Shown: positions 10,918 to 24,623, counted from the stretch's first letter. The stretch: DNA of 64,000 bases from Colocasia esculenta (GCA_014218235.1 CM024758.1:71682206-71746205); one strand, 5' to 3'. The notes: a model not told the origin generated them from the sequence alone. Numbers and translations are program-made.

Positions 10918-11539
10918 TGTCTATTGAGATTTGTAAGGAAGTAATAACTATAGCTATCCCAAAGAAAGGGACTAGTACGCTGCTGACACTGTCCGACTTG
11001 TGTTAGGCTTGTGCTTTCAATTGTTTTGCAGGTGTGCGGCTTCCTTGCAAGATTTATGTGCGCACTGCAGGTGGGTTGCAGTTGTTGCTGTGTCGCATGC
11101 ATGGCGAGTGTGGTGGCTCGGCGTGTTCGTGCCGTGATGGCACAGTTGGCACTGGACTCGCTAGCAATGGTCTTCCCCGTATGGAGGATGATTGCAGGCA
11201 AGTCTAGGTGCAGTGCTCCTGGTCGTCTTCGGCACATTTGGGTGTGTGTGTGTCGCTGCGGCTGAGAGAGCCTGCGTGTGGTGTGGCCTTCACCGGTGTA
11301 GGGTTGTTGCCTATGGAACTGGTCGAAGTGTCTTTGCCTTGTTGGTTGTCCCCTGTTGTTGGGGTGTGTGCTGTGTTGGCCTTGTGTGTGGTCTCCTGTT
11401 TGTGCGCTATGCTCTGCTTGGTCGGCGTTGCTGCTTGGGCTAAGCAGATGTTCTATGTGCCATGTTGCATCACTGGTTGAGTGCTGCGACACTTGCCTGT
11501 GGTTTCTGTCGGCCTGGTGCTGGCTGGTTGTGAGCTCTG

Positions 11540-12130
11540 GTGAGGTGCTCCTGGAGTTCTTCTCTATTGGTTTTGGCAGAAGTGAGGTTTCCCTAGAACT
11601 GTGTTGTGCTCGTTTCTGGTTGTTGTTGCGTTGCCCTCTGGGTTGAGGTGCATCGCTTGGTTGCCTTGTGTTCTGGTGAGGTTTCCCAGAACCGTTTGCT
11701 GTTGTTCTAGTGAGGGTTTCTCTCAGGACTATTCCATGCTCGTTTCTGCTGTTGCGGTGCTACCTCAAGTCTAAGGTGTGTTGTTGGTTTGGCTGGTGCG
11801 TTCTGGCGGGTCTTCCCAGAATGATGCCTTGGTGGTTCTGGTGAAGGTTCTCCCAGGACCGGCTTACGTTGCTTTTTCTTGCTACAGTGTTCTCTCTAAT
11901 GGTCCATGTTGTTTGGTCATTTAGGTTGTGCGTTCTGGTGAAGGTTCTTCCCAAGATCGTCCTTTGTCGTTTCTGACGGAGCTTCCTTCCCAAGAGTGCT
12001 CTGTGTTCGTTTCGGGCCACCGTTGTGTTACCCCTATGGTTCGAAGTGTGCCGTTCGATTGGGCTGCGTTCTGGCGAGGTTCTCCCAGAACGGCTCTTGG
12101 CGATTTTAGTGGAGGTTCTCCCCAAAGATG
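11540..12130 (+). repeat. Dispersed TTCTGG...CCAGAA hairpin repeat in LARD
   Basis: About eight related units of roughly 22-25 bp, spaced 35-130 bp apart. The best are near 11671, 11838, 11930 and 12070. Each begins TTCTGG and ends CCCAGAA or CCCAGGA, giving a 5-6 bp stem around a TGAGGTTCT-type loop. The spacers are unrelated. Confidence 0.65.
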
Positions 12131-14027
12131 TTTCATGTGGTTTTGGTTGTCGTCGCTCTCTCTCTTTGTGTAGCGATGAGCTGCCGTTGTTGCCGATTGG
12201 ACTGTCTGCGTTACAGTCTACTTGGGCGTTGTCAGTCAAGGTGTGGTGCATTTGACCGTGTGTCTGGCCATTGCGCTGGCCAGGTTGTCTCGTTGTTCGT
12301 TTCCAAGTTTCTTGATCGCGCCTGTGGGACTTTGTGTGTCCCCGTGGCTCGGATGGTTTGTCTTGTTTTCCTGTGCCCGACGTGCTCTCCCAGATGGTGG
12401 TCTGGTGAGTGTAGTGGGTGTCTGGCTGGCTGTGCTTCTTGTGGAAGCGTCAGTCTTGCGTTGTGGTTTTCCCTCTCGCGTGTGGAAGAGACTTGTTGTG
12501 TGTGTCTTCTTCCTCTGCTTTCTGTTGGTTGCTCGGGGTGGCGATGCTCCACTGTGGTGTTGTGTTGCCGGGGTGCACATTGTTGCAACCTTTTGGTGGA
12601 GTCATCTTCCCTTGAGTTGTTTTTGGGTTGAGCTGGTTGCTCCCCTCGTGCCGACGTTTTCTTGTGGCACCGTGGGTCAGTGGACCTTATTCGTGCCATT
12701 TGCTGTTGTGATTGTTTCTTGCTGCCTGCCTGAACAATTTGGGGCATTAGGTCCCTGTTGGTTGGGTGCGAGGTAGTATCATTTTCCTATAGGGCCGCTT
12801 GCGTGAGCGTTGTTCCACTGTGCTTGGGTTTTTCATGGTTTGCTTGCTCGTGTGGGCATTATTTTGGTGTGTGCTCGATTGTGCCTCGTCTTGTGCCTTG
12901 GAGGCTTTTCGTGTTGTTGTTTTGGTATTGGCCTCTCTATCGGTCGCGATAGAGGTGGTGCTTCTTGCTCTTGCGCGCCAACGAGTTGGACTTCGCTCCA
13001 CGTGCGGCAAAGTCGGTGATCCATGTTTTGGTGTGCTTTTGGAGCCGATGTGGTTGTTGTACTCTTGAAGTTGTCGACTTTCTGTGTGCTTCTATTGTGG
13101 GTCTCTGGTGGAGAGTCCCCTTCGGTGGGCCCTGTGTCATCTCGGGTCGTTGGTGCGGTTGTGTGTGCTGCACCTTAAGCATTTTTCGATGCTTTGTGTT
13201 TTGTGCCTCAAGGGCTGGCCGGCGTAGCCTGTTGTGCCCTTTCAGGCTTGTGGTCCTTTGCATGTGGCTTTTGGTGGGTCTCTAGTGAAGAGTCCTTCCT
13301 ATTAGCCCGTGGTGTTGTTTCGGCTGCTGGTGCACCTGTGTTGCACTTTGCTTAGTTTTGGTGCTTGTGATAGCACCATGTGTTGTGTCGTGTACCATGA
13401 TCGTGAGCTTCGTGCATCATTTCACGAGTTTGCTCGATGTTGGAGGCGTTGGGCTTTCCTCCTCTGGGACACGTGTGCTAGCCTGAGTCTTGTGGTTATA
13501 CCGTTGCCACTGTGGGGTGGCTGCTTTGCCCTATCTAGGTAGCCCTATCGGTGGTACGCCAGGCTTTGGTCGTAGCATGTGTTCGAGTTTTCCCTCTCGC
13601 TTTGGGAGCGAGTGTGTTCGCTGGTGGTACCCTACTTCGGTTTGGGTCTCTCTGAGGTCGACGTGTTGTCCTCGACCTCTGCAGCTATTTTGACTCCTGT
13701 GTGGTTGTGCGTCTTTTTGGTGGTTGGCATGTTGGTACCCGTGCTGAGCCCTATGTGCGCGTGGTGGGTGTGCTGCCAACTCCTCGTTGGTTCTCCGGTC
13801 GTGCGTGGCGTTGGTAAGTCTGGAAGCCGATGGCAGAGTCTCCTGTCGGTTCGTCTAGTGACAGTGAGGCCTATTGGCTTGCTAGTACTCGACCACGTGG
13901 TTTGTCGACGTTGGCAGGTGTCCGGCTTTGGCTTAACCTCAGACATCTTCTGTGTTTCCGTCATGGTGTGCCACATCATGGAGCTTGTAACTCCTAGTTT
14001 TTGTGGCTCCGCATGCGTTTGGTGTCC

Positions 14028-14178
14028 TTGTCGGACCACGAGGAAGGTCTGAGTGAGACCTAGTGGTGACAGTGGATGTCGTTTCCACGTGTTGAGGGTT
14101 CTCCACGTGCATTTGCTGTCCCTGTTGGACTGCGAGGAAGGTCTGGGTTAGACCTAGTGGTGACAGTGGACATCGTTC
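14028..14178 (+). repeat. Tandem duplication in LARD internal region
   Basis: A unit of about 90 bp is present twice, once around 14028-14098 and again around 14118-14178. The shared core is CGAGGAAGGTCTG(G/A)GT(T/G)AGACCTAGTGGTGACAGTGG, shown here as consensus blocks, each preceded by CCTTGTCGGAC / CCCTGTTGGAC. Confidence 0.7.
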
Positions 14179-14767
14179 CGTGTGTTGCAGATTCTTCGCA
14201 ACCGTGCCCACGCTGTGGTTCTTGTCTCCCATGTGGCCTCTCAGTTGGGCTGGTGACTGGTGCTAGCTGCTGCTAGTAGCGTGAGGCCGTTCCCCTAAGA
14301 CTTGTGGTTGGTTGTCAGGCGTTTCTGGGGTTGTTTTCGGCAACTGTGTCCTCTGTCGGGTTTTTTCGATGACATAGTAGGTTGTTGGTCAGCTGGTCCC
14401 AACAGCAGGGTCTATTGGTGACTGCAGCTGTGCGATTCTTGACTGGCGTTTCTGCCACTCAGGCTGGTTTTGGCGTTACTCGACACCTGTGGGGTTGTCG
14501 TTCCGTTTGGATGCCCCAAGTATGACTGAAGCGAGCCATTGGTTTTCGGTTGTGTGCTCCACCTATGTGTTTGGAGCCGTTGTGTGAGCCGTTGGTTTTT
14601 CGGCTTCATGTGCCCGCACGCGTTTGGCGATGTGGTTGTTGCCACTAGGAAGTCGTGTTGAGACTTAGTGGCTTATTCGCATTGGTCTTACGTTTACTCC
14701 CTGTGTTTCGTTTCGTGCCTCGGGATCTTTTGGGCTTGCCCTAATTTTGAGGACAAAATTGTTTTAA

Positions 14768-14778
14768 GGAGGGTAGAA
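14768..14778 (+). other. LARD polypurine tract
   Basis: AGGAGGGTAGAA-type purine run immediately before TGTAAGACCC. This is the expected plus-strand primer position and defines the 3' LTR start. Confidence 0.8.
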
Positions 14779-14864
14779 TGTAAGACCCAGCTTCCCAGCT
14801 TTCTGTCTGGTGTCCTAGATGACTAGCCACTAACAAGTCCATGCTGGGCGACGCGTTAGTGTCG

Positions 14865-15710
14865 CATCGTGGGTGTCCGACGCGACAGTCATCTTGTCGC
14901 GACGAGGGTGTGCATCGCGTTCTTGTCGCGCTCGGCTTGCCTGTCGCGTTCTTGTCATGACCGGTCAACGGGTCGCGACAGCGTTTGTCGTGTTCCGCTG
15001 TTCAGTCGTCTGATGCTTGTCAGGGTGGCAGATATGCCAGTACAACCTGTCAAGTGGTCGCGGCATCCTTGGGTGGCGCGTTCTAGTCACGTCCCGTTGA
15101 CCCGTCGCATTAAGGTCCTTAACGCGATGGGGCGGTCCGTCACGTCTTGGGTGCCAAAGGCTAAAAGCCTTGGCCGGCTACCCTTTCCCCCTTTTCCCCC
15201 TTCTCTCCTCTTCTTCCCTTTCCCCTCTTCTCCGGTGATGGGGAGGTTCCCCTCCGGCGATTGGGGTGTCGTGGCGCCGACGGGCTCATGGAGGAGAGGT
15301 AGAGCGGCATCGTGGAGCAAGGAGGAGGTGTCGTGCCATCGTGAAGGCCCTCTTTGGGGTTCGTCTTTCATAACTAGTAGGGATTTCTTCTGCCCTTCCC
15401 AATCCGGGTCGATCGGGAGCCCTCAGTGTTTTGTAGCTAGCTTTACTGCTTTCCCCATGCTCCCCTCCCCTTATGGATGTGTTGTAGCTCATGGGCGGCA
15501 CCGGGATTGAGGATCCCGTCGGTCTTCCTCCCTGCTGGTGTCGCGACCTTATCGCGACGCGGTTGGCGGTCGCGATAAAGGTCACTATCGTGACGCGATT
15601 TCCCGTCGCGATAGGGTTGCTGTCGCGACCCGTTGCTCCATCACAACAGGGTGGCTGTCGTGGTGCCCTTCCTCGTCGCGATGGATTTGGGGGTCGCGAT
15701 GGTAACTATG
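14865..15710. repeat. TCGCGA palindrome array, LARD LTR
   Basis: Many copies of GTCGCGAC, ATCGCGAC and GTCGCGAT in two clusters (about 14865-15130 and 15538-15705). The second cluster repeats at 8837-9050 in the 5' LTR, where several sites have decayed to TCGTGA. The core TCGCGA is palindromic and made of CpG. Confidence 0.8.
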
Positions 15711-16743
15711 TTGCCTCGAGTGCTTCCGTGGACCCAGTTGTGTGTCGGCGTGTGCCCTAGGATAGGCTTTGCCCTTAGGACCTTCTGGTAGGGATGCGGC
15801 AAGTTAAGGTTACCTCCCTACGTTCAGGGACCGAAGGTGACACCTTCGTGGCCATGTCCTGACAGTGGTGCTAGGAGGGTCGCGTCTGTCTAATAATCGG
15901 TTGACTAGCGGTCAATCGATTATTATCAAAGCAACAGGTTTCCGTGCTGGCGGGTGGTGTTCCGACGCTCCGGCTTTTTTTTTCGTACATGTTTAGTTGG
16001 CCGACGACCCTTTTGAGGGTTTGTGCATGCTTCTCGCCTGCTGGGCTTGTCGTCGGTTACAAGCCAGCGGTTCGGCATGGTTTTGTTGTGCTACCCTGCC
16101 TGTTCGCCCGGTGCTTGGCACTTGAGGGCTTGTCCCAGATTTGAGAGGTTGTTACCGTTACCTGGGATCCCCATCCTCGAGCACCTTCGAGGGAGGTATC
16201 AGGATGACGAGTGTACTCGAGTCGACAGTCGAGTGAGGCGGACTCTGGAGTTGAGGGGAAAATGATGGTTTGGACAGCGGCGTTGAGTCATTTGTAGAGC
16301 TCTCTTGGCTAGGCCTGGGACACCGAGGACGGCCGAAGTTCTACCCGGTGCAGGCTACCTAGTCCTTTGTCCCACTGCCTCGCTCTACGTTGGTTCCAGA
16401 GCCATGTAGGGACGTCACGCATGAGGCCGCAGCTTGGCCAGGCTGCGGTGTTGTGTGCGTTGGTGTGCTTCGGTGGCGGCTCTGTCTCACCCTTCTGCGG
16501 GAGCAGAGGAGGGAGCTAGGCTAGCGAGCAAAGCATGTAGACGGCGTGTCCCCCTCTTGCCTGCTAGCGGCAGTGGCTTGGTTGCTATTGTTGTGACGAT
16601 GCTTCCTCACGACGTTTCTAAGTGTTATCCGTTGCCCTAGTTTGCACGGCGGTTATAGCCTGGCTGTGCCTAGTTTCTGTGGGCGTCGTTGGTCCGGCCT
16701 TGTGTGGACCCGTGCTTTTGGTGGTTTCTGCTTCGATGTTCTC

Positions 16744-19647
16744 TGTCACGCCCCAACGCAGAATATCGGAGCGCGAAGGCAGTTGCAAGAAAAGGTATAG
16801 AGCGTATACTAGACATCAAACCATTGCACACTGAATAATACTAAAGCAAATCTTTCTCATTAATAATTTTCCAAATGTCTAGTTACAACTACTAATATCA
16901 GAGCCATTCTAAAGGGCCCAATTACATTGCAACAAAAGGAAATAACTAACTACAACTCTAAGATAACATAATGACTCAAGGGTACTCCTGGCTTCACTCT
17001 TGGTCATTCCCTTCCTCGTGAGTGTGTGTGTCATCCTCGGTCTCACCTGAGAACACAACATCAAATAACGTAGGGTGAGCGATAACGCCCAGTAGGACTT
17101 AAATCTCAGGCTCAAGCAGGCTTTAAATACTTAACGCATTTAATGGCAGAGTATCTAAAGATAGCAGGTACAAGAGAGTCAAAATATAGCACAATAGGTA
17201 ACAAGATAGCACAATAGCACGAGATCGAGTATAGTTTCCAAAAATAGCACAAGTATCGAATATAGCGCGAATAGCAGGATGGCCATAGCACAACTAGCAC
17301 AAGTATAGTAATAGCACGATGAGTATAGCACTTGTTTGTCCTTTTAGACATCGAGAGAGTATAGCACTTTTGTGTTTTGATTGTCATATAGATAGTCGAG
17401 ATAGATAGCACTTGAGTGTAATGCCAAACACTCTGATCATTTAACTCCCATGGGCACTAGCACTTTCAGGCGCACATCCCAGGACCAGATCGGGCCCATT
17501 ATTTATTGCCAGGCATTGGTTATATTGTTTATCTTTAGGCAATCAGTCAATGGCCAGTATAGAGTACCAAGAAATAGATAAGAGCACTAGATGAATAGAT
17601 GAGCTAGTAGAGTGAACGTGAATAGGTGAGCGAGTAGAGTATAGATGAGAGCTAGTGGACATTGCACGTAATACGTCGAGTAATCAGGCGATAGTAACAG
17701 TTGCACAACACGCGCACTTGGTGTTGGCAGTCAGGTGGAACTCACGACCCTACCACTGGCCTTTTTATGCACAGGTCTAGAGGTTCGGCGTGATTTAAGA
17801 CGAGAGTGAATCTCTAATAGCCGTTTGGATCATATAGATCCCTAAAGGGTATCATAGGTATTAGGGTACAACCGGCTCGTCGACCATGTGGGAATCCATG
17901 ATCAGAGGAGACTTACGGAGGCCTTGTGCAAGAGTTCACTAGTCCAGCGAAAGGAATATCCGACAGAGAGTTCACCACGAGCTAAGAAAAGTGTGTATAT
18001 AGAACATGTGCTCAACGTTCTAGAGGAATTCTAGGACAGTGGAGCGTCGATATCGGTATTATAAACAATGCAAGAAATGAATATAAGTCCTTAAAATAGG
18101 GCAATTAATGTACTTTATTTCCATAAATTACCAGGCACCTTATGATATATTTTCTGCAATATTTCAGCCATAAATGGATGGTTCAAGTGTGTGCAAGTGC
18201 AAGAGAATTCATAGCTAGAAATAAGTCGTGAACATGTATTTTAAATCATTAAATATAGCACCATTTTTAAGTAGGGTTTTTACTGGGGGTATAACCGTAA
18301 GAAGGCGACATAGCCCAATGATGATTGCGACAGGGTAGGCAAATCGCGACATAGGTACTGTCGCGATGGCCTGATGAACGCGACAGGGTCTTGTACGGGT
18401 CGCGACAGGGCTTGTAAATCGGGTACTGAGAACGCGACGGCTTACCTGTCGCCTTCTTGGTCGCGGCAGGAAGGCTGTCGCAATCAGGCCCTAGAAAGCG
18501 ACGTATCGAGGTGTTGCCTTCTGGTTGTCTGTGCCTGACTCTGACAGGAGTCAGACCAGACATTGGATTGCGGACCAGAACATTTAAATTTCGATACAGG
18601 GTCATTTATAAAATCATAACTAATTATATAGTCAACGAAAAATCATGAAACTAGTTGCAAATTAAACTAGACATGTAAGGGTACTTCCAGTAAATCGGAA
18701 TCTGAGAGAGAGCATGGTTTGAACATGGTTTGAGCATGAACAACAACGAGTAACACAGAACATGTCATAGAGAGCAAGACTGATTTAATTCGAGCAACAT
18801 GCTCAATAAAATTTAGGCTTTTTGGGGCAAATAATCTCTGACAATAAGAAGTATCTACAGTAAAACTTTCGTAGCATGGGATCAAGTCTACATAGAGATT
18901 TGAATTAAACACGACACCTCGGGGTTATCATGTTTGCAGTTCTTCAAAAATTAAGAACAAAAGATAGGATGGTTGGAAAAATATGAAACTTGGGGTTTCG
19001 TTCAAGAGGGTAGGAAGAACCTACAGAAAAAGTTTCATGGTTTATGCTTGTGAGAATGCCTACCTTTGACTCGATTGTCTTCTAGGGGTAGAACTTGAAG
19101 AACAAGGGAAGAAGCTTCAAGTTCTTCTTCTCTCCACGAAATCCTCTCCTCCTTAGCCTCTTCTCCACGTCCAGCAACTCTTGGCAACGAGCTAGGGTTG
19201 CCCAAGAGAGTTTAAGAGGTGTATTTATGCAGGTATGTATTTCTATTCCTACTATTACTCTAATTCCCCTTTAATTACGAAATTTCCTTACTTCCTCCTT
19301 CCTTCCTTGCTTTCCAAACTCTATTTAGACTTGGAAAAGATCCAAATTCGTGCTAACCCATATGGGGTAGGTTTAGGAATCCAATTCCACTCTAACTTCC
19401 TATTTAATGCATTAAATACCCCTTTTCTATTTAGGTAATAATTTAGTTACGAATTTAGGGTATTTTCCTATTATTCTCCCTTTGTAAATTCATATTTTTG
19501 ACCTAATAAATACTAGAAGATCCATTAAGCAAAGCCCATTACTCTTTTCCATCTAATGGGTTTAATGCTCTAATTAAATATCCATTTAGCTAGGTTTTAA
19601 ATTCTTTATTTAAATTTTTAATTTTCGTAAAAATTCAGGTTGCTACA
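16744..19647 (-). mobile_element. Solo LTR (Gypsy-type) with 5-bp target duplication
   Basis: A 2904-bp unit running from TGTCACGCCCCAAC to AGGTTGCTACA, flanked by TTCTC at 16739-16743 and 19648-19652. The LARD 5' LTR shows the empty site (tgttctctcagttccgcgg). No primer site, polypurine tract or coding domain is present, so a solo LTR left by LTR-LTR recombination is most likely. Orientation is inferred from related LTRs. It shares blocks with the other TGTCACGCCCC units here, such as CAGTAGGA(C/T)TTA(A/C)ATCT near 17090 and ATCCGACAGAGAGTTCACCAC near 17957. It carries a GCGAC/TCGCGAC cluster at 18300-18490. Confidence 0.85.
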
Positions 19648-20864
19648 TTCTCTTGGTTCCGCGGTCCCGTCCTTGGGTGCCAGTCTATGGTGGCACCAGC
19701 GTATGTGGTTTCCCGACCTCGCGGTGTGTCCGGGGTTCGGGGTGGTTCTGCTGTGGGCCCTCGACCTTGTGGAGGTCTAAGGTGGTTGTGCTTGAGGTGA
19801 GACGTCGTTCTCACCTGGTTGTTGCGTGGTCTTGGAGGGTGTGCCGAGGGTTGCTTCCTCTTTGTGCCCAACTCCGTTGGTTTCTGCGGGAGTCGTGTGT
19901 GTGTCACGACCTTGGTTGGTGGTCGTGGAGTGCACTGTTCTGTTCCGCTGCTTTGTCGTATCCTGCTGTAGGTGTTCCTCACTTTACAGCTACTAGGTTA
20001 GTTTCTTGTTTTCAGAGTTCCTTCTGCTTTGGTCGGCGAGGGACTGGTAATCCCTACTGGGCCTTGTTCGCGAGACTCACCCCCCTACTTCCTTTAGTAG
20101 GGGCTCATTGTCACGCCCCGATATTTAGGAGCAGAATGAATACCGAGGTGCGTGAACGATACAAATAGACATATCAAAGTTGAATAGCGCGGAGTCACAA
20201 TTGAATATAATAACACAGTGGAAACTAAATATGTCATAAAAGTACTCCTTATTCCATTCATTCAACTAATTAAAAACCTTACATCAATCGAGCCAATCAA
20301 AGGGCCCATTATTCAAATAAAAATGTTTCACTATTACATCGACTAATCAAATGACTATTCCTAGACTATCAACTCCTCATATGGCGGGTGCTCATCACTC
20401 TTGCCCTGCCCATCTGACTCTCTGGCTCCTCATCACTACCTGAAAAGGACAGGATGATAGGGTGAGCGAACTAGCTCAGTAGGATTTACATCTCAATATT
20501 TTGCGGGCACTAATATACATGTTTAACATTTAAATAGGCAGATATGCACATGAACATGATGACAATGCATGCTTTTCTAACAAGTTGAATAGAGGTATAG
20601 AATGGATGTCATATCAAAAAATATCGAGTTGCATATACAAAGGACAGATATTTTAGAGTAGAATCACATAAAATGAATTGGCCATATTCATACAGATATC
20701 ATGTATTCACATGAACAGACGTATCATATCAAATCTTATCATATCATATTAAATGAAGGCACATTCACACAAATCTTGTGTATTCGTTGTGCTATGCCAA
20801 GCACCAAAGTCTATACTCCCATGGTTAATAAATACGTTGGGGCGCTCCTCCCCAGGACCAGACA

Positions 20865-23800
20865 TGTCACGCCCCAATTTTATTCTAGCAGCGGAATAAA
20901 TTGGGAGACGCGACGAACAAAAAGCATTCAGAAGCTATAGACCAATAGCTTATACAAATAGGGCTCACAATGCAATAATCAAATTTCTTCCTTTATTTAT
21001 CAAAACAAATATTACAACCTCCAATGTCAAATGAAACACTCCTGCTCACCAATCTATCTCTCTCTCAAAGAAAAGGGAAATTACATTAATGACCAATCTA
21101 AATAAAAATAAGAATGGACTCTCTAAGTGTACTCCACGCTCAGCGCACAAGTCTCATCATTTAGCTTTACCTTCACTACCTGAAATGTTAAATAGAAACA
21201 GGTATGAGCGCACACACCAGTAGGATTTACATCTTCCAGCAATGATATAAGTATTTACATTTTAAAAGCTAGAAGGTATGAACATGATATGTACAATGCA
21301 ATTAAATCATCGATAGTAACTGTGTACCCCTCATGCAAGATAGTATGATCAAGAGATTGTAAATGATAAATCTAGCAATAAGGTTGTATTCAAGAGTTCA
21401 AGATATGTGAACAATGATCTAGCAAGATGGTAACTTCATGAATAAGAGAGATAGCATGTAACAAGATGGCCATTTCACTAGCAAGCATTTGAGTAACCCA
21501 CTCGGAGCACTCTACAAGAATATCACGCAGGATCTACTAGTGCCTCATGCAAGTACATCCTTCAGCCACTCGGGTTAAGGACCAGCACACAGTAGCAGAA
21601 AAAGTAAGTAAGTTTATCACGGTAACAAGTACGTGCCATGCCAAGCACCAATCATGATTCCGCACCACGCCAGGCACACGACTTTGTTAGGGGATCACCT
21701 AACAATCAACTCCTGGGGTAACGAACATCTTTGGAAAACTGGGCAACCAACACCTTGGGGTAAACGAGACTTTGTCGGGGCGAATCCGACAATCACACCC
21801 ATAGGTAACAGACTTTGCCAGAAATCTCTAGGACCAGATATGGGCCTCAGCAGGTTCGTATTGTGCAACACTGGCATGTGTCCAATGAGCCCGTCGACTC
21901 ATGGGTGACAAGAACGAGTTTGAGTCCATGACTCCAATATCATTAATGACTTCAAGAACATATCACATGAAGGCAATGTGTGTCAATAAGGATAGACTGG
22001 TCAAGAAAAGTTCAGGACTATCATGTCAATAGTAATGATTATCGAGAGTGTCATGTCAATAATGGTATAGAGTTCAAAGGTACGTTAGGAATATCAAGTC
22101 AAGAGTAATTCGAAAGCATAATGACAAATTTACATAGATCTACTTAATAACTTGGTTTCATGTGTTATACTCGATCGTTCACTCCAATAAAGTCAAGATG
22201 AGAAGAGAAAGATCTTGTCAAGAATGCCAAAAGAGAAGAGATACGTGCATACTAACTTCTGGGTACTTCATTGGTACAACCTGCTCGTCGGCCATGAAGG
22301 AATCCATGGTCAGAGGAGACATACGGAGGCCTTGGTCAAGGGGTCACAAGTTCATCCGAATGAATATCCGACGGAGAGTTCACCACAAGCCATGAAGGGT
22401 CTTTCCTATCGTGCTAGAGTGTATGCGTATGCCGCGCGTGAGAATCGCTCCAGTGCGTGTGTATATATCGATTATGGAAACTCCAGTTATAAAAACTTCA
22501 TTTATGGAAACTCCATGCGGAAAGTATCATGCGTGCTAAATCAGGAAAACTAATCATGCATGACCAATTTTAGCAAGTATCATGTATGTTTAGCAAGTTC
22601 GGTTAACAAGGCAAGAACTGAATAATCGATAGGTAGGAGCATGATCATGAACTTAAGATCAATTAAAAATCATGTGAACATGTTTTTAACTTCATATGGG
22701 TTGTTTTAATGCATGATAATACTTTCTATAATCTTCCTAGAATAGATCAAACTCACACATGCAAGGAACGACACAAAACGACGAAAACCGAGATGCATGC
22801 CCCTTAGAAGGCAAATGTAGTCCCATCTCTTCATTCCTGGGTCATAACTCATTGATTTTTATTCCAATATCATACATGAATTACCATATTGAAGCCCTTT
22901 GAATGAGGAATCCATCAAAGAAAACGTCTGTCAATCCGAGGTCTATAGAAAACGTTATGGCCGATTAAGTGGACATAGGCAGAAGGCGACACATTGCATG
23001 TCGCCTTCAGAACATGAAGGACTCACCTTCTGAAGAAGACCACAAAACTATCTGATTTTTGGTATGGGTCGCGAGCATGATGTTGTCGTGTTCTGGTAAC
23101 CTGTCGCCACCTGATATGACATTTGGGTTGCTTTTTCTACCTTTTCCAACTCCAACTTGGATTGGGTTTGACACCCTGTGGGTTTGAAAATTCAAAAAAA
23201 ATGCTAAGGTGATTCAAATCGGGTGAAACCACCTTTTTAAGTTATATTGCTTCTAATATTTGTACAGTAGCAAATAATCGAGAAACAAAAGTCGTTTGAC
23301 TGGATAATAAAACCTATTGGGACTGACTACATGAATCTGACACAGTGTCATGTTCAGGCTAATACTCTTGGTACAGTCAAAGAAAAAATTAGGGAAACTA
23401 GTGCCAAATGAAATTAAACTCATAGGGTAACAAGTTCTATGTTGAACACTCGGTCTAAAAAGACTCCACAGAGAGGTAGGGAACTCATAAGGCAAGTCAA
23501 GGTTAAATCACGACAGTACAGCATCAAGATCATGCAAGATTTAATTCGTGAACTCTCAAGATAAAAATTGGGGAAAATAGTAAGAACATGATCTATACAT
23601 ATGGATGCAAGTATGAACAAGTTTAATTATATTTTGGCACGGAGATGACCTACCTTTTACGGTGAAAGAAAGTGTGCTTCTCGAAAACCCTAGTTTCGAC
23701 CAGTCATAGGAGAACGCTTAATACTCATGAACTACTGCTAACAATTGCGCGCAAACTAGTGTCATAAGAAAACTAGACTCGAAGAGCTTTCCAAGGATGT

Positions 23801-24623
23801 ATGGTTTGCACAGTTGGGTCGAGGTTTCACTAACCTTTGGTGATGATCTGGAGGGATTTAAGTGCAGGTCGTTGCAGATCCGAGTGGAAGAGCACGGGAT
23901 TCTCCTTGCTCAGTTCTCCTTGAGATCTCCAGCCACCATTGCTCCAAGAACGCCTCGAATAACCATAGGGATTGTCCCATGGGAGAGAGAGGCTTTATTT
24001 ATAGAGAGAGGGACCTTAGTTGCCTAATTAAATTAGGAAAACCTTTAGGCACGAATTTGGGTTACCTTTCCTCAAATTGGAGATTTCTCTCCCCAATTCA
24101 TGATGGAATTGGTATGGAAGCTTACCTTAGGTGCTAACCACGAATTTGGCCTGGTTGAAGTTAATGACGGTCTATAGGGTGAGCATTTACCCTATCATAG
24201 TCCATACTGAGTATTTCTGAATTTCGGGTCATTTTCCTAGCATGAATTATTTGTATCCAAAGGACATCCTTCGGCCCATTTCTTCATTGGATTGTCAATA
24301 CCCATTGTTTGGAGTCCAAACCATAAATTTTATTTAATTTATGACCCCTTATGTTATGTGACAATGGTTTTTCGATTTATTCCTTAATTAAGATGATAAG
24401 TCACAAAAATCTTAAATTCAATCCAAAAGATTTTTAGGCCCCAATTTCTTTATGGGTCACTAGAGAATAATATTTAAAGTCTAAACTATGATTTTACAAA
24501 AATTTTAGATGTGTTTTACATCTGGGATAATGGTACGTACGCATTAACTAGTTTTAAATTATTAAATGGTCATATTTTCTATTATCTCCAATTTTCAATT
24601 ATTGAAATTCTCGGGTTGCTACA
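20865..24623 (-). mobile_element. Solo LTR (Gypsy-type) nested in an LTR
   Basis: A 3759-bp unit from TGTCACGCCCCAATTTT to CTCGGGTTGCTACA. The left flank is AGACA (20860-20864). The right flank reads AGCAGGG where the sister LTR at 29248 has AGACAGGG, so the target duplication AGACA has lost one base on the right. No primer site or coding domain is seen. A TATA-like TATAAATA on the minus strand (23996-24003) supports minus orientation. The LTR has scattered GTCG(C/T)G motifs at 22985-23110. Confidence 0.82.
23996..24003 (-). promoter_or_regulatory. TATA box of nested solo LTR
   Basis: TATAAATA on the minus strand within a purine-rich context (CTCTCTATAAATAAAGCC). Prediction only. Confidence 0.45.

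Larger units (their letters stand above)
10918..14767 (+). other. LARD internal region, non-coding, hairpin-rich
   Basis: About 3.85 kb, strongly G/T-rich on the plus strand. Both strands carry open frames of 60-194 codons (for example 12222-12776 plus, 10908-11492 minus), but none shows Gag, protease, RT or integrase motifs, and overlapping frames are equally open. I treat them as composition artefacts. Repeated elements stand out. One is a TTCTGG-(Y)GAGG-TTCTCCCAGAA imperfect palindrome repeated about eight times between 11540 and 12130. The second is a pair of TCTCTGGTGGAGAGTCC / TCTCTAGTGAAGAGTCC units near 13100 and 13280. The third is a tandem duplication around 14028-14178. Confidence 0.7.

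Noticed and set aside
10908..13285. Long open frames on both strands of the LARD interior (up to about 194 codons)
   Set aside because: Frames overlap on both strands, show no known domain, are rich in Cys/Val/Trp or Arg/Thr/His as expected from G/T-rich DNA, and none is preceded by consistent start context.
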